A stretch of 64,000 nucleotides of DNA from Petrosia ficiformis (GCA_947044365.1 OX345637.1:11294576-11358575); one strand, 5' to 3'. Counted from the stretch's first letter, positions 48,813 through 61,948 are shown. Notes: generated by a model not told the origin, from the letters alone. Numbers and translations are program-made.

Positions 48813-50151
48813 CATGTTGCATATACATTTAATACTATGATATTTCAGTCACATGTCATTAGTTATTGTTTTTGCTTATATAAACACTCACATACTGGTA
48901 CATATATATATTATATATACAGTATATTAATTACTAATAGTTTAATTCTTGAATCAACTGTTTATCACTTGTTCTCATGATAGTATTTTTGGAGTATATT
49001 ATGTGTCTTCTTTATTGAGTCACACTAAAGTCCTTGTAAGTGATTCTGTAAAAATATTACATAAACTATTTCATAATTACATGATAGTGTAAATGTAATA
49101 TGTATGTAACATACATGTGAGACACTAGTGCAAAGTTAATATGACAATGAGATTAGACTCTTGAATAATAGTCAAATATACTTACCATGTTCAAGATGTA
49201 TACTTCTAGCTAGTGGACTTAGTTCACTAACACCTCTCTCTAGACACCATGATAAGAGAAACTGAACTTTCATATGTACATACTATTATTATGATAAAAG
49301 GCACATGTACTGTAATAATCAATTTTCATGTCCAATATCTCATATTAGATGCACAAAGATTTGAAAACCTAAAATGATTTGAGTACGGTAGTACTCTCTA
49401 TGTAGGGATGGCACTGAAAAAAAATTGGCCGCCCATACATGTACATTTCAATTGGAAGTGATGAGTTGAAATCTCTGGTAAAAGTATAGAAACAAGTTTT
49501 AATACACACATAATGTTTGATACATGTATCTAGTGTTTTTATGACTAACAACATCTTCTAGACAGCTGGAGATCCTTTTTAATGTAGAGAACTGACAGGT
49601 AGCAAAACTGGCAAAATCTTCATCATAATAATTATTATTACAAGAATAATAAAAAACATTTCCATAAGTACAGCTCTTTGTATTTTGCTTTATAGTGGTG
49701 TAAGTACTTATGTAGGGTTATATGGAAGTGGTTTGTTTAATTTTGGGTCCCACCTAACCTTGTTCACATCCTTTTTGTGTTTTGACATCCCTACATCTTC
49801 TTTCATTTTTATTGGAAATGTTTTAAATTTTTTTATTATTATTATACATATAGCCATACAATTTAATGAAACATTGTACAAAATACACATGTATTATGTT
49901 TTTATGACAACAAAATAGAGTCACATGACCTTATTTTGCAAAAAAAAGATAATCATCACTTATAGTTATTAGTTATACATGTACAAAAACAGTAAAGTTA
50001 TAATCATAATAATTATAATATTACAATTATAAAAAGACAGTATATATATTAGTTTGTACACAGTTTATAACTAAAGTATAAAACTTAACACGAAAGTTAT
50101 GATAGGCTATTAGCAAAGGCCTACGATTATATATTATAAGTTTAAATGTTT
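48701..50151. other. Spacer between IgR10 and E3 copy 4
   Basis: Very similar to 41467-42919: receptor upstream block, TA run (48779-48805), donor-like site at about 49190, then E3 3' flank. No gene seen. Confidence 0.5.
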
Positions 50152-52607
50152 TTACTGAAGATGAGGAAAATCTTCAGGTAGCAATGCATGGTTACGACAT
50201 GTTGGACATGTGCTCTGCTCATTCAACCATGAACGAATGCACTAGGTGAAGAATGGGGTATATGATGGGATGAATGAACGAATGTGTGTGTGGTGTATAG
50301 AAATGGATCTAAATGAATGGATATGATGGATGAGCTAATGAGTGTGTGGGGTGTACGTGTACATGTCTATGAATTGGATGGATGATGGATGGTTGGATGG
50401 ATGAACTATTGGGTGTGTGGTGCGTACATGTACATTTAGGGTGGGTTAACATACATCTTTATGAAAGCGGTGGCCACATTCCAATCTCACAGAATTGAAA
50501 TCCTTCATATCCTCATAGCATATGATACAATTGTTATCATCATTATATTCTATTTCACTGTACACAGGGGGTGGAGCTTTGGGTGGAGCAAGTTGTGGTT
50601 TAAGCTGAGGAACCTACATGTACATGAACACACATGTATACACATGTACAACAATAAATAAGTGTCTTTAATATACGTAGTTTTATGACAGTAACAGGCA
50701 ACAATATCAGAAAATATAAGCAATTTGTTGATAATATACTCATTCTCATGCTATCATCATCAATTAGTCAAAATATCTTAAAATAGAAAGTATAATTATA
50801 GTAATATAATTTGTAGGTAATATACATGTAGTCATTCTCAAGCTATCATCATAAAATAGGCAACAATATCTTAAAATAGAAAGTATAATTATACTAATTT
50901 GTTGATAATATACTCATTCTCATGCTATCATCATCAATTAGTCAACAGTATCTTAATATAATTAATAATTATACTAATTCTGTTTTCTAAACTTGTAGTT
51001 CTTAATCAATTACTTAAATCAGCCATTTTGTATTGAAACTTAAAAAAAAACTCATTTTCATATCTACATGTAACAATATCAGGGTTCTAGCTAAACAGTG
51101 GAAGAAAGGTGCTACACTGCTCTATGCAATGCCGTTTCCCTTTGATGCGGTCAAAGAAATGCAATTAAATCAGTGATAGCACCACTCTGTTGAAGTGTGG
51201 CTAGCTAAAACACTGTGTTACACTGTACTTCAAGTAAAATCACGTTGAGTTGAAACCGAGCTTATTATAAATTCATAACTTAAAATTCACCAATGTACAA
51301 TACTATAGATTCAATCACTGGGTAATCACACTATTGCACATACAAAAAATCTGCTTGTTTCCATAGCAGTTTTTCATGAATTTTTAATGAGCTCAGTTTC
51401 AATTCTACTTTAATGAACTCACCTGCGGAGGCTGAGACATGAACATAGACACTCCTTGATTCATTGGTGGGTTGACAGAATAAGCCATCTGACTTAAAGA
51501 AGGAACCGGTTGCTGAGACAGGTTGAGTGGCATTGGTAACTGGTTCATTGGTGACATGGAATACATCGGTAGCTGACTCATAGTGGTTGTGAATGATGAT
51601 TGAGGAAAGCTCAATGGTTGTGACAATGGTTGTGACAATGGTTGAGAAGATTTAGGAAATGATGGTTGCTGTGACGACATACGACCACCATCTTTTAGTT
51701 CAATCATCTCTCTCACGTACAGTACATATATTGATCAATGTACTGTATAGTAATAGTATAGTAATTATAATTGTCAATTGTTTATGAGTCCACCAATCAA
51801 CCCATCCATCAGTCCACACATCCATTCGTCTGTCCGTCCATCCATCCATCCATCCATCCACCCACCCACTCATCCTTCCACCTACTCATCTATCTGACTA
51901 CATACATGTACATGTATTCTATTCTTCTATATGATCTATCCACGTACCTTATGAATAATAACATCCATTGGTAGTCCATTTAAACTAGTAGATTGTTTCA
52001 ACTGTGTCATAATATCATCCCTATAGAAAAATATTACTAAATTAATATTCATTAATAATTAATATTCATTACCTAGAATAAGTTGGAGATAAACTGGCAA
52101 ACAAGTAATCAAAACCAGCTCTATTCTTTCCATCAGTTTTTGTTATCAAGGCAGTTCCCACTCCAGTCCCTAATCCAAGTCCCATTCCCATACCACTAGA
52201 TACAGGCTGGCTAAGTGCAGACTCCATCGGTGGAAGTACACCTACACCTACATGTACATAAAAAAGATAACATGTTAAATTTGTATTTACATTGAATATG
52301 AATACATGTACATTGTACATGTACTGTACATTGCACATATGTAAATGTGTATGTGTGTGTACAAGTACATGTACATTTAACTAATAATGTACATTATACA
52401 TGTACAGTACATTGTACATATGTAAATGTGTATATGTGTGTACCAGTATGTGTACAAGTACATGTGTATGTGTATGTATACATGTACATACATGTACATA
52501 CATGTACAGGTACATTTATGTGTGTGTCTGTATGTACAACTATATTACATTTTTGTGTACGCACACGTACCTGATTGACTAGCTCCTGTAGATAGAAGAT
52601 TTGGGTC
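50152..52607 (-). pseudogene. E3 ligase 3' fragment, copy 4
   Basis: Exon remnants: 52571-52607 (cut at the same base as copies 2 and 3), 52073-52241, 51948-52020, 51423-51716, 50455-50613, 50152-50241. The two RING exons are intact. It shares the acceptor loss of copy 3 before the Pro/Gln/Ser exon. The two exons upstream have in-frame deletions (9 and 63 bp relative to copy 1). Copies 3 and 4 are the closest pair, so the last duplication step was recent. Confidence 0.78.
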
Positions 52608-52726
52608 TAGCTAGCAGACTTAGTTCACTAACTAGACACCATGACAACAGAACCTGAACTTTCATATGTACAGCAAACAGCATCTTCTTTCACACACATT
52701 GTGAATCAAAATATAATGTGGATATA

Positions 52727-52857
52727 ATGGTAGAGCATCTGTCTGGAATACAGAGTGTCGTGGGTTCGAATCCCACCTGAGGCAACTCTCATTTTTCATT
52801 TTTCCATTGCCTCAGGTGTCTTTCTTTCTTTCTTTCTTTCTTTCTACATCTCTGATA
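52727..52857 (+). mobile_element. tRNA-derived SINE-like insertion, duplicate copy
   Basis: It is the same insertion as at 45758-45888, at the homologous position and apparently identical. It was therefore copied with the segment and not inserted twice. Confidence 0.7.
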
Positions 52858-53190
52858 ACATCATGCACACACACAATCTCACTGTATCTAAGTTGACATC
52901 TCTTAACTGAGGTCCTACTATTGCAATCTTCATTAGACATTTAACTTCAAGTCAGATAATAAATTACACACAAGCATCCCTTAACCACTTTCCCTCCCCA
53001 AAGTTCAAATCCACAATGTTCTAATATCAAGTCTTACATAAAAATGTCTTATTAAAAAATAATATTATTATATATAGCTAACAAAAAACACAGACATCAC
53101 TATAGCACTAAAAAGCAATTATAATTGCCAAATCAATTCATTGTGTATCACAATTATATTTATCCAATCATTATGTGTTGGGTGTGATGA
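52858..53190. other. 3' flank of IgR11
   Basis: Receptor 3' flank with AATAAA-like signal sequence around 53150-53165 on the minus strand. No gene. Confidence 0.5.
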
Positions 53191-55871
53191 TTAAGGATTC
53201 ACATTTTCGTAATGAGACTTTTGTCTAGTTTGTATATGTAACTGATCTGATGTACTGTTCTGTACTGTTTCATAACTTGGATTCATTGTCATACGAGTTT
53301 TTTGATTGTTTGACTGAACTGAATCATAACAAGGATTAATATCAACATTCACATCAGAATGTATGTCATCCTACAAAAGAGAGTAGTAAACACTTTCAAC
53401 ATAAAACAAGAAGACACATCTTTATTCCTTACACATGTACATTATACATCATCAAAACCTAAGATATGTCGTACACGATAGCATTTTTACTTAGATTGTT
53501 CTCTCTTACACTCAGTACACAAACACTGGTACATTCATTTTCTAAATCCTAACCTCATTCTTTATACACTTGGAAAGAACTTCTATTTTTCTTACTATTA
53601 AAACTAGTATAATACCACCAATCACAATAATAATAAATGATATCAGACCTAAATTCAACATTATAATCATAATAGACACATTTATTATCTCTCATTAGAC
53701 TCACCTACTGTGATACCTATAATCAAATCTTGTGATGACTCACATACAGCTTGCCTTACTGCAGTAAAAGGAAATAAATAATAAAATTAATATTCATGCA
53801 TGCATAGTTATACTACCATTGATTAGAGATTCAGATGCTGTTGGCACTGAATTTGTTGTATCTATCTGTGATGGTGATGATATTAGTGACGCTGATATTG
53901 TTGAAGGTGATGGTGACGATATTAGTGACGCTGAAATTGTTGAAGGAAACAGTCCATCAATACTATATTGTATTAACTGATAAGCTGGCTGGTTGCTGAT
54001 AGCACCATCATGTTCAATATCATAAAATGATATGTTATAGTCACACACATAAATTCCATCTATACACTTTGTAACATTCTGGCTACCCAAAGGCCTAGTG
54101 ATATTGAGTTGACCATTATATTCAGTTCTTGTACACAGGTATTCAATGGAACATCCTAATGACTGACTTCCTTCAACAAATATACATGTGAAACAAACTA
54201 GTCCTGTCGTGGGATCTTGTACAACTACATCTCCTCTTTGTACATCAAATGTACCTGTGTATATAATCATTAATTATTTTGTTTATTTAGAATCTTTTAT
54301 TATACTCACTTATATTTGTTGACTTTGTAGAGACAATTTCCAATCCAGAATCATATATTAAAATGATAGTAACACTCCACTTATTATCTTTCAGAAACCC
54401 AACACTAATCTCTCCTGTTATTACTGGTGAATATTGTGTTATAATACCTGTTATGTTATACACACAAGATCCTGATTCATCACTCAGTTCAGTAACACAT
54501 ACATATATTCCACTAGGTTGTGGATTCATGAGAATAGTATCCTATAATAGTATATTAATACAGTATTAGAGCTATTAGTATCAGTGACTCACTCTTATAA
54601 TTGTGTTTATAATCCAATTACCATTTTCAATTCTAATTCCAATATCATAGTCTGTTATATGTACTATAAACAAAAGAATAGTAATCACGTTATTAATCAG
54701 GACTCATAACATAAAATAATATAATTTACCTGTTTCAAAGTTTACAATACTTTCATTTTTTTCTCCCTCCAGATCTTCACTTATAACAGCTGTTATACTG
54801 ATAGTATAGGTACCAAACTCACTAACATTATATGTGTATTGAGTATCAAGTGTTCCAGTTAGTGATACTTGTTTAACAAGTTCTTCTTCATTAGTGATAT
54901 TAATATTATATTTTGATATTGTGAATTCAGGTATAGTATATGGAGTGTTCCAGTTACACTGAATAGTGTATAGTAAACTGATAACACAAGTAAAATCTAC
55001 AGGATCAGGTTTACCTATAATGAAAGATATATATGGGGTTTACAATTCATGTATTACAAATAGTTGGCAGATCATGGAACAAGTTTATAGATTTAATATG
55101 ATACATTTTGTGGACAAATTAATCAAAATTTTTCTTGATTCCTAAACTCAGTCTCAACAATATTGGCTATCAATTTCAGTACCATGCACAAGACTATCAG
55201 CTGTTGTACATCAGGATATATATATATATATATATATATGGCGATTCTTGTTTATTTTATTACTCATATATGTATGGCCATTTAGGAGCGATATAACATG
55301 CACTGCTACAAATTATATAATATTATAACTAAACAAACACACAAATAAGTTATAATAAACTAATATCTTGCTTAGCCTTGTGACCCCAATCAAAAATAAT
55401 CCTGGGAAGACAATTTTTTGGTTAATCTCTTAATCTCAGTTAATTAGTTAATGAGTATTAGATGACTCATTACCATACCTTGTATAAACAATGTAGCATT
55501 AGTTGTGTTGACAACATGTTGTGTAAAACCATCCAATTCCAATGCAATACATATCACTATAGTATTATTCAGTTCAGGATTTCCTGGTATAGTGAGACTT
55601 GAATTCTGTGTGCCATCACCATATGTGATTATTCCAAGAGCAGAGATAGAAGAATGAGTTGAGAGTGATTTATTCACAATCCATTGAATTGATAGTTCCT
55701 TGTTGTCTACTGAACACTTGTACACTGCTGTCTGTTGTGTAGTAATAGCTTGAGATGGAATAAATGAGAATTGAACACCTAATATAAGATGGAATCAACA
55801 CTAAGTTATATTTCACATGTATACTTACCTTGTGTTATAGGTATTAGTAATAGTAGAATACAGATACTCAT
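53191..55871 (-). CDS. IgR11: Ig/FN3 receptor with mosaic, longest stalk (intact)
   Basis: Exons: 55829-55871, 55479-55778, 54730-55014, 54593-54663, 54310-54541, 53817-54254, 53705-53758, 53554-53648, 53191-53370; 565 residues. The Ig loop is ELSIQWIVNKSLSTHSS (IgR8/12 group). Exon 5 has lost one codon. Exon 6 (438 bp) starts like type A (TFDVQRGDVVVQDPTTG, EHDGAISNQ) but ends like type B, with a duplicated SISASLISSPS-type stalk segment and ASESLINGS. It is paired with the type B 54-bp exon 7. This is a clear mosaic. Intron 1 lacks the TA run but keeps a TTAG acceptor. Intron 2 has an extra block of about 400 bp. Confidence 0.8.
55019..55440. other. Unique insertion in intron 2 of IgR11
   Basis: The intron between FN3 and Ig exons is 464 bp here against about 50-100 bp in the other copies. 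The extra sequence, with a TA run at 55217-55238 and TTGTGACCCCAATC at about 55379, has no match elsewhere in the window. I see no ORF or clear terminal repeats. Confidence 0.5.
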
Positions 55872-56607
55872 CACAGACTGGTAATATCACCTAACTTATA
55901 CCCCTCCCTTTAATTAAGTTTAACTATACATTACTACGATATTCATTCTTTATTTCAGTCACATGTCATGAGTTATTTTGGTAGTTACATAAACACTCAT
56001 ATATACATGGTATAATAATTACTATTAATTTCATTCTTGAATCAACTGTTTATCACTTGTTTTCATGATATTATGAATAATAGTCAAATGTATATTATAC
56101 TTACCATGTTCTTGATGTACATTTCTAGATGGTGGACTTAGTTCACAAGCACTGAGGCCTCTCTCTACACACCATCACAAGAGAAACTGAACTTTCATAT
56201 GTACACAAAACACCATCTTCTTTGACACACCTTCTCAATCAATTGAACACACACACACACAACCTCACTGTATCTAAGTTGACATCTGTTAACTGAGGTC
56301 CTACTATTGCAATCTTCATTAACATTTTCAACTTCAAGTCGAATAATACACTACCCACCAGCGCCCCTTATCCACTTTCCATTCCTAAAGTTCAAATCCT
56401 AAACATTAACTCTAATGTGACTAGTAATGTATCAAGCATATAGTTTTTCCTGAATTTTAAGACAAACGATAGTCTTAAAAAATAATATTATATCTAACAA
56501 AAAACACAGACATCACTATAGCACTAAAACCCAATTATAATTAACAAATCAATTCATTGTGTATCACAATTATATTTATTCAATCATTGATGTGTTGAGT
56601 GTGATGA
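55872..56607. other. IgR11/IgR12 intergenic spacer
   Basis: A shortened receptor spacer: promoter motif at 55896-55914, donor-like site at 56098-56108, an (AC)n run at 56245-56260, 3' flank of IgR12. No gene. Confidence 0.5.
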
Positions 56608-59301
56608 TTAAGGATTGACATTTTCATAATGAGACTCTTGTCTAGTTTGTATATGTAACTGATCTGATGTACTGTTCTGTACTGTTTCATAACTTGGATT
56701 CATTGTCATACGAGTTTTTTGATTGTTTGACTGAACTGAATCATAACAAGGATTAATATCAACATTCACATCAGAATGTATGTCATCCTACAAAAGAGAG
56801 TAGTAAACACTTTCAACATAAAACAAGAAGACATGTCTTTATTCCTTACACATGTACATTATACATCTTAAAATATGTCATGTATGACAGCATTTTTACT
56901 TAGTACACACTGCAAAAATAAAATTGATAAAATAATAAATTTATTGGTTAGTACAGTTGCAAGGAATAGTGCAAATTGTAATTTAGTTGGTCATGTAGGT
57001 TGTTAAAACTTGTTATGGATATACTTTAATTTATAATCAAATAATTGTAATCTCAATATCCTTACGCTGTCTAATAGATATACAAAGTGGAATAAGTATT
57101 TTTAATTTTTAATTAAATCATTGTAGGTTGCTAAACCTTCTTTGTGCATCTAATATGAGATATTAGGCATGATAAATGATTACAATTGGTACATATATCT
57201 TTTACGTATTTTAATATAATTAGACTAAAGTAGCTATATATGATGTTAGATGTATGTATCCTGAACAACCAACTAATTGTTAAATTCTTGCAACTGCACT
57301 AACCAATATATTTATGCAATTCTATTTTTGCAGTACACACACACTGGCACATTCATTTTTAAAATCCTAACCTGATTCTTTATACACTTGCAATTGGAAA
57401 GAACTTCTATTTTTCTTACTATTAAAACTAGTATAATACCACCAATCAGAATAATAATAAATGATATCAGACCTAAATTCAACATTATAATCATAATAGA
57501 CACATTTATTATCTCTCATTAGACTCACCTACTGTGATACCTATAATCAAATCTTGTGATGACTCAGTTTGTCTTCCTATTATATAAAATAACTATGATA
57601 ATCCGTCAAATAATAAGTCACTGTTTGAATTATTAATTATTAATGTACATGAGTGCATGGTTGTCTACCATTAGGTGGATATTCAGAAGATGTTGGCACT
57701 ATAGTTGTTGCTTCCATTTGTGATGATGATGATGATAATTTTACTGATGATGACAAAGTGATGATTGGAGGAGACAGTCCATCAATACTATATTGTATTA
57801 GCTGATAAGCTGGCTGGTTGCTGATAACACCATCATGTTCAATATCATAAAATGATATGTTATAATCACAAGTATAAATTCCATCTATACACTTTGTAAC
57901 ATTCTGGCTACCCAAAGGCCTATTGATATTGAGTTGACCATTATATTCAGTCCTTGTACACAGGTATTCAATGGAACATCCTAATGACTGACTTCCTTCA
58001 ACAAATATACATGTGAAACAAACTAGTCCTGTTGTGGGATCTTGTACAACTACATTTCCTCTTTGTACATCAAATGTACCTGTGTATACAGTCATCAAAT
58101 ATATTAATAATTATATTATTATACTCACTTCTATTTGTCGGCTTCGTAGAGACAATTTCCAATCCAGAATCATATATTAAAATGATATTAACACTCCACT
58201 TTTTATTATCGTTCAGTAACCCAACATTAATCTCTCCTGTTATTACTGGTGAATATTGTGTTATAATACCTGTTCTGTTATACACACAAGATCCTGATTC
58301 ATCACTCAGTTCAGTAATACATACATATATTCCACTAGGTTGTGGATTCATGAGAATAGTATCCTATAATAGTATATTAATACAGTATCAGAGCTATTAG
58401 TATCAGTGACTCACTCTTATAATTGTGTTTATAATCCAATTACCATTTTCAATTCTAATTCCAATATCATAGTCTGTTATATGTACTATAAACAAAAGAA
58501 AACTAAAACGATAACATCTGTTTGAATATAATTTACTTTTTTCAATGTTTACAATACTTTCATTTCTTTCTCCCTCCAGATCTTCACTTATAACAGCTGT
58601 TATACTGATAGTATAGGTACCAAACTCACTAACATTATATGTGTATTGAGTATCAAGTGTTCCAGTTAGTGATACTTGTTTAACAAGTTCTTCTTCATTA
58701 GTGATATTAATATTATATTTTGATATTGTGAATTCAGGTAGAGTATATGGAGTGTTCCAGTTACACTGAATAGTGTATAGTAAATTGATAACACAAGTCA
58801 AATCTACAGGATCAGGTTTACCTATAGTGAATAATGAATAATACCAGCCCAGACACATAGGCTTTAATATAACATGTAATTATAATCATAAACCATACCT
58901 TGCATAAACAATGTTGAACTACTCGTGTTAACAGCATGTTGTGTAGAATCTTCAAATTCAAATGCAATACATGTCACTATAGTATTATTCAGTTCAGGAT
59001 TTCCTGGTATAGTAAGACTTGAATTGTGTGTACCAGCACCATATGTGACTATTCCAAGATCAATAATAGAAGTTCGAGTTGAGAGTGATTCATTCACAAT
59101 CCATTGAATTGTTAGTTCCTTGTTATCCACTGAACACTTGTACACTGCTGTCTGGTGTATAGTAATAGCTTGAGATGGTATAAATGAGAACTGAACACCT
59201 GTATATATATAATGAAAGATGAAATCAAGACTAAGTGATATTTCACATGTATACTTACCTTGTGTTATAGGTATTAGTAATAGTAGAATACAGATACTCA
59301 T
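56608..59301 (-). CDS. IgR12: Ig/FN3 receptor, type A long stalk (intact)
   Basis: Exons: 59259-59301, 58899-59198, 58537-58821, 58415-58485, 58129-58363, 57669-58079, 57529-57576, 57372-57472, 56608-56787; 557 residues. Exons 1 and 2 resemble IgR8 (ELTIQWIVNESLSTRTS), while exons 6-8 are type A, so it also looks recombinant. The exon 3 donor is A|GTAAAT, changing the junction to IEK. The membrane exon has a 6-bp insertion adding Asn-Cys (RKIEVLSNCKCIKNQ), giving two juxtamembrane cysteines. Intron 8 holds the MITE. It is the rightmost complete receptor in the window. Confidence 0.8.
56911..57332. mobile_element. Intron-8 MITE in IgR12
   Basis: GTACACAC at 56903-56910, left end TGCAAAAATAAAATTG, right end CTATTTTTGCA, then a second GTACACAC (57333-57340). 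Exact 8-bp duplication retained. Confidence 0.78.
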
Positions 59302-60929
59302 CACAGACTGGTAATATCATCTAACTTATACTCCTCCCTTTAATTAAGTTTAACTATACATTACTACGATATTCATTATTTATTTCAGTCACATGTCATG
59401 AGTTATTTTTTTAGTTGTATAAACACTCACATACTGGTACGTACATATACACAGTACGTATAATAATTAATTACTATTGAATCAACTGTTTATCAACTGT
59501 TTATCACTTGTGTGAGTATATTATGTATCTTCTTTATTAAGTCACACTGATGTTTTACAGTCCTTATAAGTGATTCTGTAAAAACTTCATAATTACATGA
59601 TAGTGTGAATGTAATATATACATGTGAAGATAGTGTGAATGTAACATGCATGTAACATATGTGTGACACACTAGCACAAAGTTAATATGACAATGAGATT
59701 AGATTCTTGAATAATAGTCAAATGTATATAATATTATACTTACCATGTTCTTGATGTATATTTCTGGATAAAGGACTTAGTTCATTAACACCTCTTTCTA
59801 CACACCATGACAAGAGAAACAACTTTCATATGTACAAAAAACATAATCTTCTTTGACACACCTTCTGAAATAATGTATATACTTACTATGTTCTAGATGT
59901 ATATATCACTGCAAAAATAGAATTGTTAAAATAACAAATGTACAGCTAAGATGCAAATTATAATTTAATTGGTCATACAGATTGTTGTAGTGATACAAGA
60001 TACTTGTACTATAATCAATTTTCATGACAGATATCTCATATTAGATGCACAAAGAAGGTTTGAAAACCTAAAATGATTTAATTAAAATGTTATTCTGCTT
60101 CTTTGTATATCTAATAGAGAAAATTGAAATTGGGATAATAATTATAATTACATGTATGTCACTATGTAGTCATAACAACCTACTCAACCACAAAAAAAAA
60201 ACCATTTCACATACAGTGTGATTTCAATGATTACACAACAAAAACACAATATCAATTTTGCAACACAGATGTACCATACACAACAGTTGTGGAAAATGCA
60301 ATGATTGCATGAATTTTACACTGATTCCATTTCATTTTATAATGGCTGTAAAATAATAAATTATACTAAATTAAATTAGTTATTTTAATAATTTTATTTC
60401 AGTTTCAGTGTACATTTCTGGGTAGTGGACTCACTAACACCTCTCTCTACACACCATGACAAGAGAAACTGAACTTTCATATGTACATAAAACATTATCT
60501 TCTTTGACACACCTTTTGAATCAAAATATAATATGGATATAACACACACAGTCTCCCTGTATCAACATTGACATCTGTTAACTGAGGTCCTTCTACTACA
60601 ATCTTCAATAGATGTTCAAGGTTCAAGTCAGATGATAAACAATACACATGCACCCCTTAACCACTTTCCTTCTCCAAAGTTCAAATCCTGTTAATCCCTG
60701 AATGTTCTAATGTTACAGTAGTAATGTATTAAGCCAAAAAAGGGCATAATAATTTTTGCCTGGATTTTGAAACAAATGGTATGCCATACATAATAATGAT
60801 AATGTCATAAAAAAATAATATTACATCTAACAAAAAACAGACACTATAGCACTAAAAAGCTACATTCGACAAATAATAAAGTTTCGTGTATCATGATTAT
60901 AATAATTATTCAATCATTGAGTGTGATGA
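59302..60929. other. Spacer upstream of IgR12, duplicate of 37.2-38.8 kb
   Basis: It matches the IgR8/IgR9 spacer nearly base for base, including the MITE-related block. It carries the promoter motif at 59326-59344 and an intact donor-like site. No coding exon seen. Confidence 0.6.
59744..59800 (-). other. Putative 5' untranslated exon of receptor genes
   Basis: On the minus strand a conserved stretch ends CAAGAACATG|GTAAGTATAA, a near-ideal splice donor, about 440 bp upstream of the IgR12 start codon. Equivalent sites lie at about 51, 6887, 16568, 22690, 27681, 37590, 41930, 49193 and 56102. A matching acceptor could be ATTACCAG|TCTGTG just before the ATG. The 5' limit of the exon is unknown. 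It could instead belong to the 3' end of the next gene. Confidence 0.35.
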
Positions 60930-60967
60930 TTAAAAATTCACATTTTCGTAATGAGACTCTTGTCTAG
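60930..60967 (-). pseudogene. Last-exon remnant of a further receptor copy
   Basis: This is the final part of the tail exon (SHYENVNF-stop), preceded on the right by the 648-bp element instead of the rest of the exon. Its 3' flank matches that of IgR9 (38760-38812). It is the duplicate of the IgR9 tail, truncated at the CTAG where the element starts. Confidence 0.75.
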
Positions 60968-61615
60968 CACTTTCAGTTTTTTAGTGTTGTAATTTTACAA
61001 CATCCTGTCAGATAGGAAGTACCACACCTACTTATTACATTGCTAAATTTCACTGCAATGGCTGGGTCTTGGATGTACCACACCCCAAATTACTGTAGAT
61101 TACAAGAGTATACCAATGTGGTGGCGGCATGTCGGCATTCTATTGTTCAAAACGCCTACGCTTCGTTGGATGTGGTCTAGCGGTGCTTTGATTCAAGTGT
61201 CCGCCCTTTGATGTTACTTTGAAGTTAGCTTAGAGTAAAAAAGTGAAAGGAGAGGAGAGTAGAACGTTATGTTGATGTTTGTGTGATGTATAGACTTGGG
61301 TTTCTAGCTGGTTCTAGCGAGAGAGAAAGGGATGTTGGGACAATAAGTGACAAATAGCGTTCGTGTGCAGACTTGAGTAGATGCTGTGCTTGCAGTAATT
61401 GGTAAGCAAGGTTGAGGTGAGTGTTAGATTGCTCCAGAAGTTGGAGAAAGTTGCAAATTGCCTGTATTCATTTGCAACGAAGGTTTTGATTTTAATGAGA
61501 TGCTGAGCCACACCTCGCAATCAGTATATTACATCCATGGTAGGTGTGGTTGGAATTATTATTAAAATTAATTCATTCTTTTTTCAAAAGCCCCCGGGTT
61601 ACGAAACTGTAAGTG
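60968..61615 (+). mobile_element. 648-bp nonautonomous element, copy B, at the array edge
   Basis: It starts CACTTTCAGTTT and ends AAACTGTAAGTG; it is the reverse complement of copy A with few differences. The left flank is CTAG, but the right flank is ATAA, so no target duplication is seen. The receptor exon does not resume on the right. The element therefore sits on a rearrangement junction. Confidence 0.7.
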
Positions 61616-61754
61616 ATAATCCTGTTGTACAAGTATATCATTTTTATTGTTTTAGATAATATGAGTACAGATCTCGAACACAGCGATACATTTGGTGAGT
61701 GAATAACAATAATTACATAATCTCTGATAATTCAAGACGACAGGTTATTACTAT

Positions 61755-61947
<193 letters not shown>

Positions 61948-61948
61948 A

